Assembly (NCBI RefSeq): GCF_025024155.1
Contig: NW_026251741.1
Span: 124,001-188,000, forward strand
Length of the DNA stretch: 64,000 bases
DNA from: Gamsiella multidivaricata
Taxonomy: Eukaryota; Mortierellomycota; Mortierellomycetes; Mortierellales; Mortierellaceae
Direction of reading: 5' to 3'
Positions within the stretch are counted from its first letter, which is position 1; each line of letters opens with the position of its first letter. Under the pieces are notes generated by a model. That model was not told the origin of the DNA, made no database searches, and saw nothing but the letters and a program-made list of their open reading frames with translations. A program made the position numbers and the translations under genes. Below are positions 47,032 through 58,593 of the stretch, one piece after another.

Positions 47032-50000
47032 ATGACAGTTGATATTACGAGCTTGCATCCATCGCAGGCCCTTCGACTACGTACACCCCCAGGTTCATCC
47101 ACACAAGCCGATATCGTCAAGGTCAAAACACGACTCGACAACAAAACCGGTCAACACATCGTTTTGTGGAAGGATGTCCAGAGCTATTTCAAGAATGCTC
47201 AGTGCGCCATGGAAGCCGGAGAGATAGTGGCGTTCCTGACCGACGACAACTTTGTTCAGTAAGTTATGAGGGGAAAGTTGATGACCATTGGCTATAACAC
47301 CGTCGCTAATTGGTATCATTCTCTATTATAAACTGTAGCCTTGAGCCTCTGAGGATTGATCATCATCCTGGAGTTGTGCTTGATGTGGTTGTCGGCAACA
47401 CCGGACAAAGCACCATCGATCGTGCAAGGGATGAAGAGCCCCTCCAGCAAACCATACCCACAACGTCAGCCGCTCCCTTTTTTGCTATGGGTATGCCAGC
47501 CAAGGTCACTGACCTCTCGCGGTGCATCTCACCCTCGTATGTGGCTGCTGATGATGCGGAATCTGTTACACAGCAAGTCACTGCCCTCTCCATATCGGAC
47601 CAGACGTCCTCGCACAAAGGACCCATTGTCTGCTCAACCGAGATGACACAGCAGTTGACCACGTCTTCTCAGGCCTACCTTAACCAGTGCTCTTTGCAAC
47701 TTCAGGACATCCAGCGCGGTCAAATTGACATTGTTGCAGAAGTGCGCCAGAATAGGTTATTACAGCAGCAGATGGATGAGAAGCAGAAGCAAATGCTCCA
47801 AATGCAACATCAGATGGACGAGAAGCAGGAACAAATGCTCCAGATGCAACAACAGGCCCTCAACCGCCTAATCATGATCCAAAACCGCGTCCAGGCCGTC
47901 CTTACACAGACCTATGAACTCCATGAGTATCCTATTCCACGACTCTTCATTGTTCTTCCAAAGGCATCAAGACGTCGTGACAAGTTGCTCAATCCCTTCT
48001 CAGACCAGTTTCGTCTTTATTTCTTGTGCGAATGCGGCTCTCACACCATGTCCGAGGGAACCAAGATACCGCACGAGATCCACCTGGCCAAGCACGAGGG
48101 ATACGATCTGAGCCGCCCAAACGAGTTCTTTGAGAAGTACGGGTCCTATGTCCTGATGCTGATGCAGATGATCAAGTACGGGGTCACGATTGCCGGGGTG
48201 GTTGTGCCATCGCTGGCACATTTCAAGATTGCAGATGGAATCGATGCGGTCCAGGAGCAGCTCCAGTTCGTGAAAGATAATCTTGGACCATTGGTGGACA
48301 ATACGATCAGCTTTATTGAGGACCAGCAGCAAAATAACAAGAGTGGGGCAGACGCAGCTGAAGGACAGACGAGGGTGGACGAACTTGATGTCCTGGAGGG
48401 AGCGGATCTTCGACAGCTGGAGTCGTACCTGAGAATCCAGGATGAAGGCCGCACTCTAGGCAACCTGTACCGGATCGTCACTGAGGAGGGATACGTCAAA
48501 TGGGTGTGCATCGATCATTACCGTTGGAACTATCGAGAGTCGGCAGTGCAGCAACTGAGAGATGTGGTGGGAGTCAACTCTGGGTTTTTCGATGAAGAGC
48601 AGGGCAGAATCAATATCAGTCTGATGTCCGCTGTACAGGCAAAGCAGTTCTATGAGGCACTGATCAAAGCGCGAAGAATCCATGAACTGACAGTCAGGCT
48701 GGGGTGGGATACGACACTGGACGATCATCGGAAGCTCCGTACTGCTATCACAAATGCGAACATAGCTTGTCTGACACTGAACAGGTTCAGTAACAAAGTG
48801 CCAGCATTTGATTTTATCAACCGCAATCGACGCTTTGACCCGATCATGGAGCTCCTGTCGGACGGGCGACTCCAAGTTATCACACTAGAGGTGTCTGAGG
48901 ACTTCTTCTCCCGGATCAGCAGTTCCTCTATCAGACGCGCTCCTCAACTTCGAACCCTATCTATGCGTCCCATTCACCTCGAGGACGCTGCGTCCCAGAC
49001 AACATTCGTCAGACTTCTTCAGAACTGTCCCAATCTGACAGAGCTGCAGCTTGAAACAAAGGAGCCGGACGCCATCTTCGATATGCTTATGCGCAATGTC
49101 GAGCATTTGTCAAACCTCAAAGTGCTGAAACTCTTCCGTTGGGAATCTCCAAAGGACCATATCATCATCGACCTCCTCAAGGGCGAGGTCCAGGGCGCGT
49201 GGGCCAAGTTACGCGACGCTCCGACTTATGAACCATCGTATCTGCTGCTTTTACAGAAAGGCCTACTCACTCGACTGACGATTGCGAGTACCGTTATTGA
49301 TCAAAAGAGGGAACTACTTGCAGAGATCCTATACAGAAATCCGAAGCTCTTGGAACTCAAGCTCAAATGCCCATGCACGCGATTTCTTGAGACGCTCGAC
49401 CTGGTTTTATGGGCGAGAGTGCGAGGGAAGGCGAAGGGACACGTCTACGCACCATTACGACTCGACTTTACAACCCATCCCGACGAAACAGCCGATGATC
49501 ATATCATCTCCTCTGTACACCTCTCGGAGGAGTCCGATGTGCTCGACATGTCCACTAACATCAAACTGGGGTGTTCACCGCGGCCTGGTCATGACTATCT
49601 CCCCTCACTGATCAACCGATACGGATGGTCCATCAAGATGCTGGATGCCCTATCTGGAATGTTCCGCGATGATATTGCTCAGCAGCTAGACAAGTCAACG
49701 TATAGGAAGGGATCTAAGGTCACGACTCTTATGCTGAACGCATATGGTCTTTCCTCTACGGGTCTGTCCTCTATAGGTCTGAGGTGCATGGATCGAATCA
49801 TGGATCGGTCGAGCTATCTACAGGAATTCCAGCTCCACGTTCGAAATCCGTTAGTTGACGATGCAGTGGAGAGTCGGCTGCTTCATCGGTACAGGGAGGC
49901 GTTGACTGCGTTGAAGGTGCAGGTAGCACCGCACGATTCATATTTTCCATGGCTTGCGAAGACCTTTTTGACAAGGCGCGATGTGCGAAGGCTGAAGGAT

Positions 50001-50474
50001 GTCTGTTTCCGCAACGAATACAAAGGCACCTTTCCACAAGAGCACGTTCAATGGCTTGCTGCAATGGTTTCCTCTCCAAACGATCTATCTTCCCAAGAGT
50101 CGTCCCTATCACAGAGCCTCGCAAATCCTCAGGTACCGCCATCTGCCAAGGCTGCTGCTGATATTCCGACGGCATGGGAGCCATTGCAGAAGTTCGAACT
50201 GTCTGGATTTTCACTTGAACCGGAGGATTGGAAGAAAGTTATCGAGGCGCTTGATTTTTCTAGCCTGAAGACATTAGATTTTTCCAGGAGCAACTTTTCC
50301 ATCGAGCAGTTCAAGACTCTGGTCGATTGCATCTCAGACGCTGGTTCTTATGTACCGCTAGAACGTTTCTACTCTAGTGTATCAACTCTTTCTCAACAAA
50401 GTATGTCTTTCGAGATGCAGCAGCTACGCGAGACACTTAGTGAGAAAGCGCCCCAAGTCAAACTTATATATTAA
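47032..50474 (+). CDS. LRR-like repeat protein, paralogue copy C (full length, next to COX15)
   Basis: Two exons, 47032..47258 and 47339..50474, encode 1120 residues with no interruption. Same order of parts as copy B: N-terminal segment, PLRIDHHPGVVLD block, Ser/Thr/Gln region, short coiled coil (two 13-residue units), conserved module (HEYPIPRLFIVLPKAS to about residue 420) and leucine-rich half ending LSEKAPQVKLIY. It has a small in-frame duplication near residue 870 (LSSTGLSSIGL) that A and B lack. It is tail to tail with COX15, 611 bases apart, and the COX15-linked position marks it as the probable donor of copy B. Function unknown; no signal peptide. Confidence 0.85.
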
Positions 50475-51085
50475 TGTTTTTAGGCAATAAAAATTGTACC
50501 TGACGGAAATAAAGATGCAGAAGCACCCTTTCTTGTTTCTTAATGGAGCTGCACCTACTGTATTCAGCAACTTGCAGCAACTACTGCGTCTATACGCAAA
50601 GGCTTGTTTTTGTCCGCATTCTCCTGATATCCCGACGCAATGGGAAAGCTCTATCCTTTCAGGAAGAGATGACGTATCTGATTGACTACGCCTTATTCGT
50701 TTCGTCTTTATTCTTGAACGCATTTCCTGTCGCTGTGAGGCAGATATCGGTACTGTCGCATTTGTGATCAATGCGTGGTAGAAACAACCGAAGAAAGAAA
50801 AAAAAAAAAAAAAAAAAAACATTACCCCAAGACTAATTTCTCCATAAGGATATGGGTGCAACAGTTTGACTGGTCGCTCTGCAATCATCTTGTCAATCAG
50901 CTTTATCTCAACATTTAGCAATTTCATCCGCAACACCTTTTTTTTTTTTTTTTTTTTTTTTTTTGCTTGGTTCTTCTTCATGTACACGAAGAAGGATTAA
51001 AAGTAAACAGGAAACAGCTTTATAGAAATGCGAATATGTGTAGGCGTCTTGTAAAAATACCATGTGCGATCTACGTATCATGGCT
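50475..51085. other. Spacer between convergent copy C and COX15
   Basis: Homologous to 36527-37056. A-run at 50800-50819 and T-run at 50939-50964. No gene. Confidence 0.8.
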
Positions 51086-52907
51086 CTACTTCAAAGGGAT
51101 CCTCTTCACGACTGGGACCTTCTTCAGACTGTGCATCAGGTACAGCGCTGCAGTCAAGAGCGTCAGTGATCCAGCCTGATGGGCAGTACCGAGCGAGACT
51201 GGGACCATGTACAACAGGGTCGCAATGCCAAGTCCGACTTGACAGCAGGCGACTCCCATCAATGCATTCACACCAACGCGGATATGAGGAGGCAGAGGCA
51301 ATCCACGCGAGTACAGGAACAAAGAAGTAACAGCAGTGAATGTCGTCATAGCCTAGTTCAGGATCGTAGTATAGTGTCGATGAAACAAGTTAGGTCAAGA
51401 ACGAGGAGAGTGAGTATCATCAACCGCTTTAAACAAAAATGAGAGAACGACTTACGAGAACACGGTGGTTGAACTGGACGGTAACCTGGTTGTCAAACAT
51501 GTTTCTCCAGAGTCCGATCGTAGGACTATCTCCCTTGTGCAAAAAACTGTCATCGAACAGTTCCCTCATAGGAGGCACCAGACGGCCACCCATCAACGGG
51601 AACTCGTTGTAGACCAAACCAGCATCCAAACCAGCGACGAACGCACCAGAAATGGCAGTCAAGAATACAAGAGCAACAATGCCATGGGCAGCACCCTTGA
51701 AGCGCTTCAGCATCGGGTTGTTGATCGCACCAGCCAAAGACTACGAAAATGAGAAAAAAGCGTCGCAGCAAAAAGCGTCGCAGCGAAAGGTGTTAGCTGC
51801 GGATTGTACAAATAGAAGCTTACAAAGCAGGCAGGAGCAGAGCCATGAATGTATACCTCATAAGCACCCTTGGAAATCTTGTAATCAGTCAGAACCTTCA
51901 ATCCAGTCATCACTGCACCCGCGTAGATCAAGAACGCGCTTCCCAAGTGGGCCGCCAACCGATACTGCGACACTCTCGGCGTCGCACCAGGCGTTGACAT
52001 CAGCTGTTCATCCAGACCAGACTTGACCATGTACCATCCAAGCGCACCCTGGAAACCAATGAGACCACCGATGATCAACGAGCGACGGGCAATGTTCTTC
52101 GAGAGCATGCCGCGCGAGGCAAAGTAGAGACCAGGCAAGATAAAAGCAACACCGATGGCGCGACCGAGCATGCGGTGCGACCATTCATAGTAAAAAATCC
52201 GCTTGAATTCCTCAAGTGTCATGCCGCGGTTCAAGCTATCCGTTAGAAAAGAAATTACCATTTAATTCAGGGCAAAAAAAAAAAAAAAAAAAGAGATACT
52301 CTTAGTGTTCTAAATCGTTCACGTTGGCAGAGCGGTATCCAGGACAAAGGCCAACAATGGCATGTATAAGGACTTACATCTTGTATTCCGGAAATTGCTT
52401 GTACTTTTCAAACTCTTCCTCCCACTCGGCCTGCGATCGTGGGGGCTTCATACCTTTGATCAGGTTCCACTCCACAATCGACAATCCACTCTCGGTCAAG
52501 CGGGTCATACCTCCAACGACGACAATACCAAAAGTCATGGCACTGATCGTCAACATCCAGTAACCCACAACTGGCTTGACCACCACATCCGGTGCAGCCT
52601 TTGCCGCTGTTGTTGAAGCAGCAGTGGTGGCAGCAGCAGCGGAAGTGTTGTTGGTGGCTGCTGCGATGGTTGACTGGAAGCGAGCCTTGACCATGCGAGC
52701 CGTGGACTTAGCACTGTTGAATTGCTGCTGTGTTGCGACTCTAGTCAGCGAGGACAGGCCCAGGATGGATCGGGTTGTTGCCTTGTTGCTGGTGACATGG
52801 CGAGTGAGGGTTGAGAGGGAACGGGCGGTGGCGGTTGAGGGCGAGTGCGCAGTGGTCCGGAGGAGCGTCCTGGACAGCAGGCCCGAGAACGCGTTCGTGC
52901 AGGCCAT
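51086..52907 (-). CDS. COX15: Cytochrome c oxidase assembly protein COX15, heme A synthase
   Basis: Four exons, complement(51086..51352, 51456..51740, 51824..52235, 52378..52907), give 497 residues (yeast 486). The first ~100 residues are a Ser/Thr/Arg-rich mitochondrial presequence. [64 protein letters not shown] and FNHRVL are family blocks; the His in EWSHR, AAHLG, AAHG and FNHR are the expected heme ligands. The enzyme is a multi-pass inner-membrane protein that oxidises heme O to heme A for cytochrome oxidase. An ATG at 52946 in the same frame would add 13 residues (MKRDLIKSNRTST), also compatible with a presequence. The gene ends in TAG. Its last exon has a partial duplicate at 37057-37170. 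Confidence 0.96.
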
Positions 52908-53577
52908 TGTGCTGGTTCGATTCGATTTGATCAAATCCCTTTTCACACTTGATCAGTGAAGAGGGACAAGGGTGAAGGAACAGAAGAGGGTTAAGGGAAG
53001 AAAGAAAGGCGGAGCTCCTTTGTCTTTTGGTTGATCTTTGATCCTTCTAGTTAAGATCGATCTTTTGTCACCGCTTTCGGAATCCCGAGGCTGTTACGCC
53101 CAAGAGCGGTATGTGTTTCTTGGTCTCACTTCATTCGCACGGTCACAGACCAGGTTGGTTGAACAAAGAAAGAGCATTCATTCTCAGGAACACAGGTACA
53201 AGAACGGGTGCGGGTGCAGGAACACGTACAGGGCATGGGTCGTAATTTCTATCCAGGAGCGACGCCTTCCCATGCGAGAACCAACATTGGAAACGATGTT
53301 GCCAGTCTACAATGGCATTCTTTTGGCGAGTGGACATATACGTCGCTTGAAAGAACAAGGTTGAATGTAGACAATCGGTACAATCGGTGCTCCTGGTTTG
53401 CTTGCTGTGGCGATAGGGCTGACCCTTTCTTATGCCTGGACACCTTATTTTTCGATCATACCAAATCTTTAAGATGAAATACACACTTGACACATCCGCT
53501 TTCCCCGCTTCTTCAATCTGCGGATCATATTCTTTACCATGCTGATGCTAAAATAAACTGTAATTACAAAAGACCTC
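52908..53577. other. Intergenic 670 bases, no gene seen
   Basis: COX15 promoter and 3' flank of the membrane-protein gene. A run of GGTAC/GGTGC-like short repeats lies at 53190-53230. Confidence 0.55.
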
Positions 53578-55426
53578 TCACTTCTTCACATTCGGCCTTG
53601 TGTTCCTCGCAATGGGCGGCGGCGCCTTCGCTAAAGGTGTCATTGCCGCTGCTGCCTGCGACCCCACCACTCCTGCATCACCAGCACTAGACGCCCCTGC
53701 CGTAACATCCTCAAACCCTCCCTGTGCTCCCTCACCCAACTCCGTCCTCGTCGGTGGATGGACCACCTGTTGCACACCCTCTGCCGAGGACCCCGCCATC
53801 ACGCGTCGGTCCCCATGTAGCCCAAAGCTATACTCTTCCTTATCATCCGTCCGTTCCAGATACTCCTCCGTACCCATCGTCGGAAGCGCCGATCCAATCG
53901 TTGCCACACGGTTCAGTTTTGGCCTCACAGTTGGATCTGCGTTCACGCTCGCACCCGTGCTACTCCGTTGGCTGGTCTGGCTCTGTTGCTGGCCGCTCTG
54001 TACTGATGATGATGATGGTGCTGGCTCCGTTTGTGGAATGCTGCTGTCAGCACCCGGCGCCGTCACTGTCGCCACCGCCAATGCTGCCTTCTGCGCAGCT
54101 TTAGAAGCCGCCTTCGCGCTCGGCAACGGCTCCAACACAATGTCGCTCCCTACAATCACTACCTGCCTACCGTCTTGCTGGTAGTCTTCCTCATCCAGTT
54201 CCTGTTTCTCATTGAAATGCTCCTCCTTGCCTGCCACGAACAACGGCCCCGCGCTCGACGTCGACCCCTCCGCCCTCCTAGCCTCCAATGCCTGGAATCG
54301 CTGGTCCTGGTTCTCATAGGTGATCACAGAACTCAATAGATTCTCATTGATATTTAAATCCAGTTGCAGGGGTGTATTAGTAGTATGGACGCTGTCAGGA
54401 GTAGCCACCACCGCGGAGACGCGATTCGCTTCTTCGTGGTCCTCGGCATCGGGCACGATCTTGAACAGGCCCTGACCGAGAAGCGGTCTTGAGGCATCCC
54501 CGGGCAAGAAGATGGTGCTCGCCTCGGGGGTGATAGGTCTGGTACTGGTAGATGTTGTCGTTACTGGTACCACTGATGAAGAAGCAGCAGTGGTGGCCGG
54601 TAGTTGAGGCGGAGGGAACGAAACAGGTGCTTGGAATTGCATGATCGGTTGTTGTTGTTGCTGAAATGCTGGTGTTGCCTGATATGGTTGTGCTGCGTAC
54701 TGGAGAGGGATCTGTTGCTGATGTACCGGTTGCTGCATTGGTGGCGGTTGCATAAGCTGTTGCTGCTGCTGCTGCTGTTGCTGTTGCTGTGGTGGTGGAG
54801 GTCGAGGAGGAAGGGTAAGAGGTACAGAGACCAGCCCTGTTCCTGGCTGGTACACATACGGCTGGCTAGCTGGCGCGGTAATCGGTTGCTGCTGGAGCGG
54901 TGTCTGTTGCTGAAACAATGGCTGCTGCTGCTGCTGCTGTTGAGGCTGGATCATTTGGCCTGCCATAACTGGCAGAGTTGCAGCCTGTGAGTATCCCAAA
55001 AATGGAATCATAGGCTGCTGAGAAAGGCCCTGGGTCGGCAGTGGACCCGTCGGTGGCAGCGCACCACTCTGATGTGTCTGGAATGACGACCCACTGCCAT
55101 AGGTTGGCAACCTTCCAGGTATGGGCGAAGCAGGATTCGCCATCCTGCCACTGTCGAGCATCCTCGGCAGACCGCCCGTCGGCATCGGGGACGCACCCCT
55201 CTCGGATATGGATGCAAAGGACGGGCTGATTGCTCTGGCTTGCTGTTGTTGGTATTGCTGCTGCCCAGAGGGGATGGGTGCTGGTTGTGTCGAATTATTG
55301 CCACCAACTGTTTTACGGGCTCTTGAGACAAGCCCTGAAACAATGCCGGCGAAACCCCCAAGCAACCCCTTTCTCTCATCGTCCTCCTCGCTATAATTAC
55401 TACGATTGAAGACGCCCAGGCCACCA

Positions 55427-55464
<38 letters not shown>

Positions 55465-55818
55465 TTTAGGCTCGCTTCCAGGGTATCCCTTGTAGTATTC
55501 GTCTCCGCGTCCTGCTGCCATCATGCGCTTGCGACGCTTCTTCAACAGGACCATTCCCCCGACGACGGAGCAGATAAGGAGGAGGAGAAGACCGATGATA
55601 AGACCGGCGACTGCACCGCCGTTCATGCCTCGACTCGAATCATCTTTGGCCGGTTCAGCTGTAGAGGAAGGTAGGGCAGATGAGTCGGTCGTGGCGCGAG
55701 GTAGTCTCGAGGTGCGTTTGGTTGTGGCAGTGCTGGTTGTGGGGAGCAAGGTTGCGAAGGGGATAAAGGTCGAGATATAGGTGGTAGTGGTACTTGGATC
55801 TGGGGAGACAAAAGCCAT
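53578..55818 (-). CDS. Single-pass membrane protein with Ser/Thr-rich outside part and long Gln-rich tail
   Basis: 746 residues in one open frame. Residues ~1-65 are Ser/Thr-rich, then a transmembrane segment (AVAGLIIGLLLLLICSVVGG, about 70-92) followed by KKRRKR, so the long C-terminus should be cytosolic. That tail has polyQ, Gln/Pro-rich low complexity and a few more conserved-looking acidic segments (MGTEEYLERTDDKEEYSFGL). This layout fits fungal cell-surface sensors, but no named domain is visible. The frame has no signal peptide. A donor-like GTATGT at 55949 ends a Cys-containing frame (ECISQWCDNGLGVIDTHF) whose phase fits an acceptor at 55803 just inside this frame, so the real gene probably starts further upstream and ATG 55818 may lie in an intron. 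Confidence 0.7.
55428..55461. repeat. CTG/CAG repeat coding polyglutamine
   Basis: About eleven uninterrupted triplets inside the membrane-protein gene; shorter Gln runs follow at 54750-54790 and 54920-54945. Confidence 0.93.
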
Positions 55819-56725
55819 TGTAAGTTAGGAATATGTACAGAAGGGTAGATGGGGGGTTAAAGACTCATTACTGAAGTGTGATGAAGAGTATGTGCTTAAA
55901 AATGAATGAGCTGAAGAAAAAATAAGGGCGTGAAGAAGGCAAAACATACGAGATGGCAAGGAGGCAAAATGGGTGTCGATGACCCCCAGCCCATTGTCAC
56001 ACCACTGACTGATACACTCTGTTTGCCATGTCATTTTGGATGCTCTCAAACCCATAGTTCACAAGCAGGAGGGGGGGAGAAGGGGGGAAACACTCTTAAA
56101 ACGCATATACCTCACAATACGCGCGCGACTTTTTTCAAATTGTCCTCTGGCAAACCCTGAGTGGCCACCCAGGGCCTCCATATTAGCTTCAATTAACTAT
56201 TGTTTTATCGCGATAAAGAACAACTCTAACCACAGATTGGTCAGGCGCGGTTCTTCCACAACGTAGCCAGTCATGGCAACACGAGGCAACTCCATCTTCC
56301 TGTACAGCTTCTTTAACGTGCGCCCAAGTGCAGGTTGTGTGCGTATGTTTGTGGCAGGGTATGAAGTGCAGAAGATTGGACAGAACCGCGTTTTTATTTT
56401 TATCTGCGCGTCTCTGTTCTATTTCTGAACACGAACAAATGTGTCAAATGGACCCTCGGATCGCGGCGAGCGAAAAGATGTTCATCATCATATACCTTCT
56501 GGGACCAAGTTCAACAAGGGTACGATACATGTAGGCCGTTTAATCAACAGTCTTTACTAGCGGACGAAAATGAAAGGACCCTCAAGGATACAGCTGTCAT
56601 GAGCCCAAGGAAGGGAACTTGGCCCGTGGTGCCTACCTGGCATGCGTTAATTGGTCTAAAATAGGAAGGAGGCCAGAGAGCGAGATCAACAAACTACTTC
56701 ACACAAGAGGCATTGCTGATCAGCA
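55819..56725. other. Intergenic, probably holding the 5' exon(s) of the membrane-protein gene
   Basis: A minus-strand frame at about 55950-56055 is the candidate upstream exon described in the previous gene. No other gene is supported; the plus-strand SEN2 gene begins at 56726. Confidence 0.45.
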
Positions 56726-58429
56726 ATGGCGGCCAAGAAGAAGAACAATGCACTCAAGCGACAACTCTATGGCACTCCATTGCCCCTTCCTTGTCTTCAG
56801 CAGCAACCTCATTCATCTCACGATCAGCAACAGCCACCCACAGCAGCATACACTCCCTCGGCAGTAGCCGCAGCAGGAGCAAAAACTTGCACACCTCTGG
56901 ACTCGCTTCTCCAGAGAATCATGCACCTCTACTACGCCTGGATCGGCTCGGAACATTGCATCTTGTACTCTGGAGGCCCTCCAGAATCGAATTTGATCCA
57001 TGCAGAGTTCCACCCGCAGGGCGAATGTGTCTGGGTAAAGAGTGGCAAGGATATGGAGACGTTGTTTCGTCAGGGATTCTTTGGGAAGGGAACCTTGTCG
57101 CGTAGCGAGGCCACATGGAAGCAGAGGAATACTGGAGATGTTTCAGGTATCATCCATATACAGGCAATGGTGCTAATCTGGAGCGCGTAGTTGTTTGGAT
57201 ACTGTTGCTAATGGTTTATTTTGTTGAATGCGGATAGGAATGTCTCTGGAGGAGATCACACGGCAAAGGCGTATCGAGCGTGCACGTCTGAGAAACGAAA
57301 AGTTGCAGCAGCAGCAAGGGCAGTCGCTCGCCAGCAGCACTGCTGGACCCTCTGCGCCGGCATCGGCTTCAGCATCGGCATTATCCAGTAATTCACCTGG
57401 GACTCTTCTTTCGAGCAGCGAGCTCGATCGCTCGTTAACGCCCGTATCGGCATCTCCCCCACCAGACATCCAGCAAACAAGTTCTCGCTCAGGGACTCCA
57501 GCAGATTCTCTCAACGAAATTAGGAATGTCGCACCAAGCAAGGCTGAGGAAGAGGCAAACTACGAACATCTTCAGCTCTCACTCGAAGAGGCATTCTTCC
57601 TCGTCTTCGCAGTCGAATGCCTCGCCATCTCGGACGCCTCAGCAACGCCCTCCACCCCTCCCGATACTACTACTGCAAAAGCAATGACCATTCAAGGATG
57701 TTGGCTCCGCTTCTCAAAAGCCGCGGCCCTCTCCATTAAACCCACCCCAAAACTCTTATCCAGCCAATGCTCGCCCCATATTAACTTGAAGAGCAACAAC
57801 GATACGGTCATCTCGGTGGACAACCCATTCGTGATCCGATACGTCGCCTATCATTACTACCGTAGCCTGGGCTGGATCGTCAAGGACGGACTCAAGTACG
57901 GGGCCGATTTCTTGCTGTACCAGAAGGGCATGGTCTTTGGACACTCCCAATACGCTGTCCGGGTCGTTCCCAGTGCGGACTACGATAACAAGGACCTTGA
58001 TTCGGACTTGACCGCGCCTTCTCAGGAAGGGCGCTCCGTCAATTTTATGAAGTATCCAATGACGCGTCCAGGATTCTCTCCCACCCCGGGACTCTGTCTC
58101 GCGCATACCTCGTTGTCTTGGCAGTGGTTGTTAACCCTGAACCGAGTCATTGCTCAGGTTCAAAAGGTATACGATGCCTGCCTTTTTTTTTTTTTTTTTT
58201 TTTTGCATGTCTTGTTCCTTGTTTCTACTTTCTTCTTGAACATGATAGAGTCTCCTCACTAACGCATATATTTGATCCGCATCATTCGTAGACGGTCATA
58301 CTGTGCCATGTCATACTGCCGACGAGCGCAACAATGAGACAGCTCTCCCATCCACGAACTGCCCTGCCTCTCTACAAGGTCGCTGAGATTGGAGTCAAGC
58401 GCTTCATTCCAGAGAAGAATCGCGCATGA
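56726..58429 (+). CDS. SEN2: tRNA-splicing endonuclease catalytic subunit SEN2
   Basis: Three exons, 56726..57146, 57238..58166 and 58292..58429, encode 495 residues. The endonuclease domain reads VIRYVAYHYYRSLGWIVKDG, then KYGADFLLYQKGMVFGHSQY. The catalytic Tyr (368) and His (376) keep the eight-residue spacing of yeast Sen2 (Tyr289, His297). The catalytic Lys is the last codon of exon 2 (about 450), in NRVIAQVQK/TVILCHV. A loop of ~35 extra residues lies between His and Lys. The middle of the protein is Ser/Ala/Pro-rich. SEN2 cuts the 5' exon-intron junction of pre-tRNAs within the SEN complex. Intron 2 contains a T22 run. Confidence 0.93.
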
Positions 58430-58593
58430 TAATAGAAAAAAAATATATGTTTAAAAGACGCTATGTGCATTTGATAGGTGTATTTTGATAAAAATACATG
58501 AATGAATGGGATGAGTGGAATGGATGTATATTGGTGTAAGGGACGAAAAACAACGGGGCTGGCTGAAGGACAAGAGGGAAATGGCATGTGTAT

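Noticed and set aside
56713..57105. Alternative frame over the first exon of SEN2
   Set aside because: The 56726 frame splices in phase into the SEN2 catalytic domain; the other does not.
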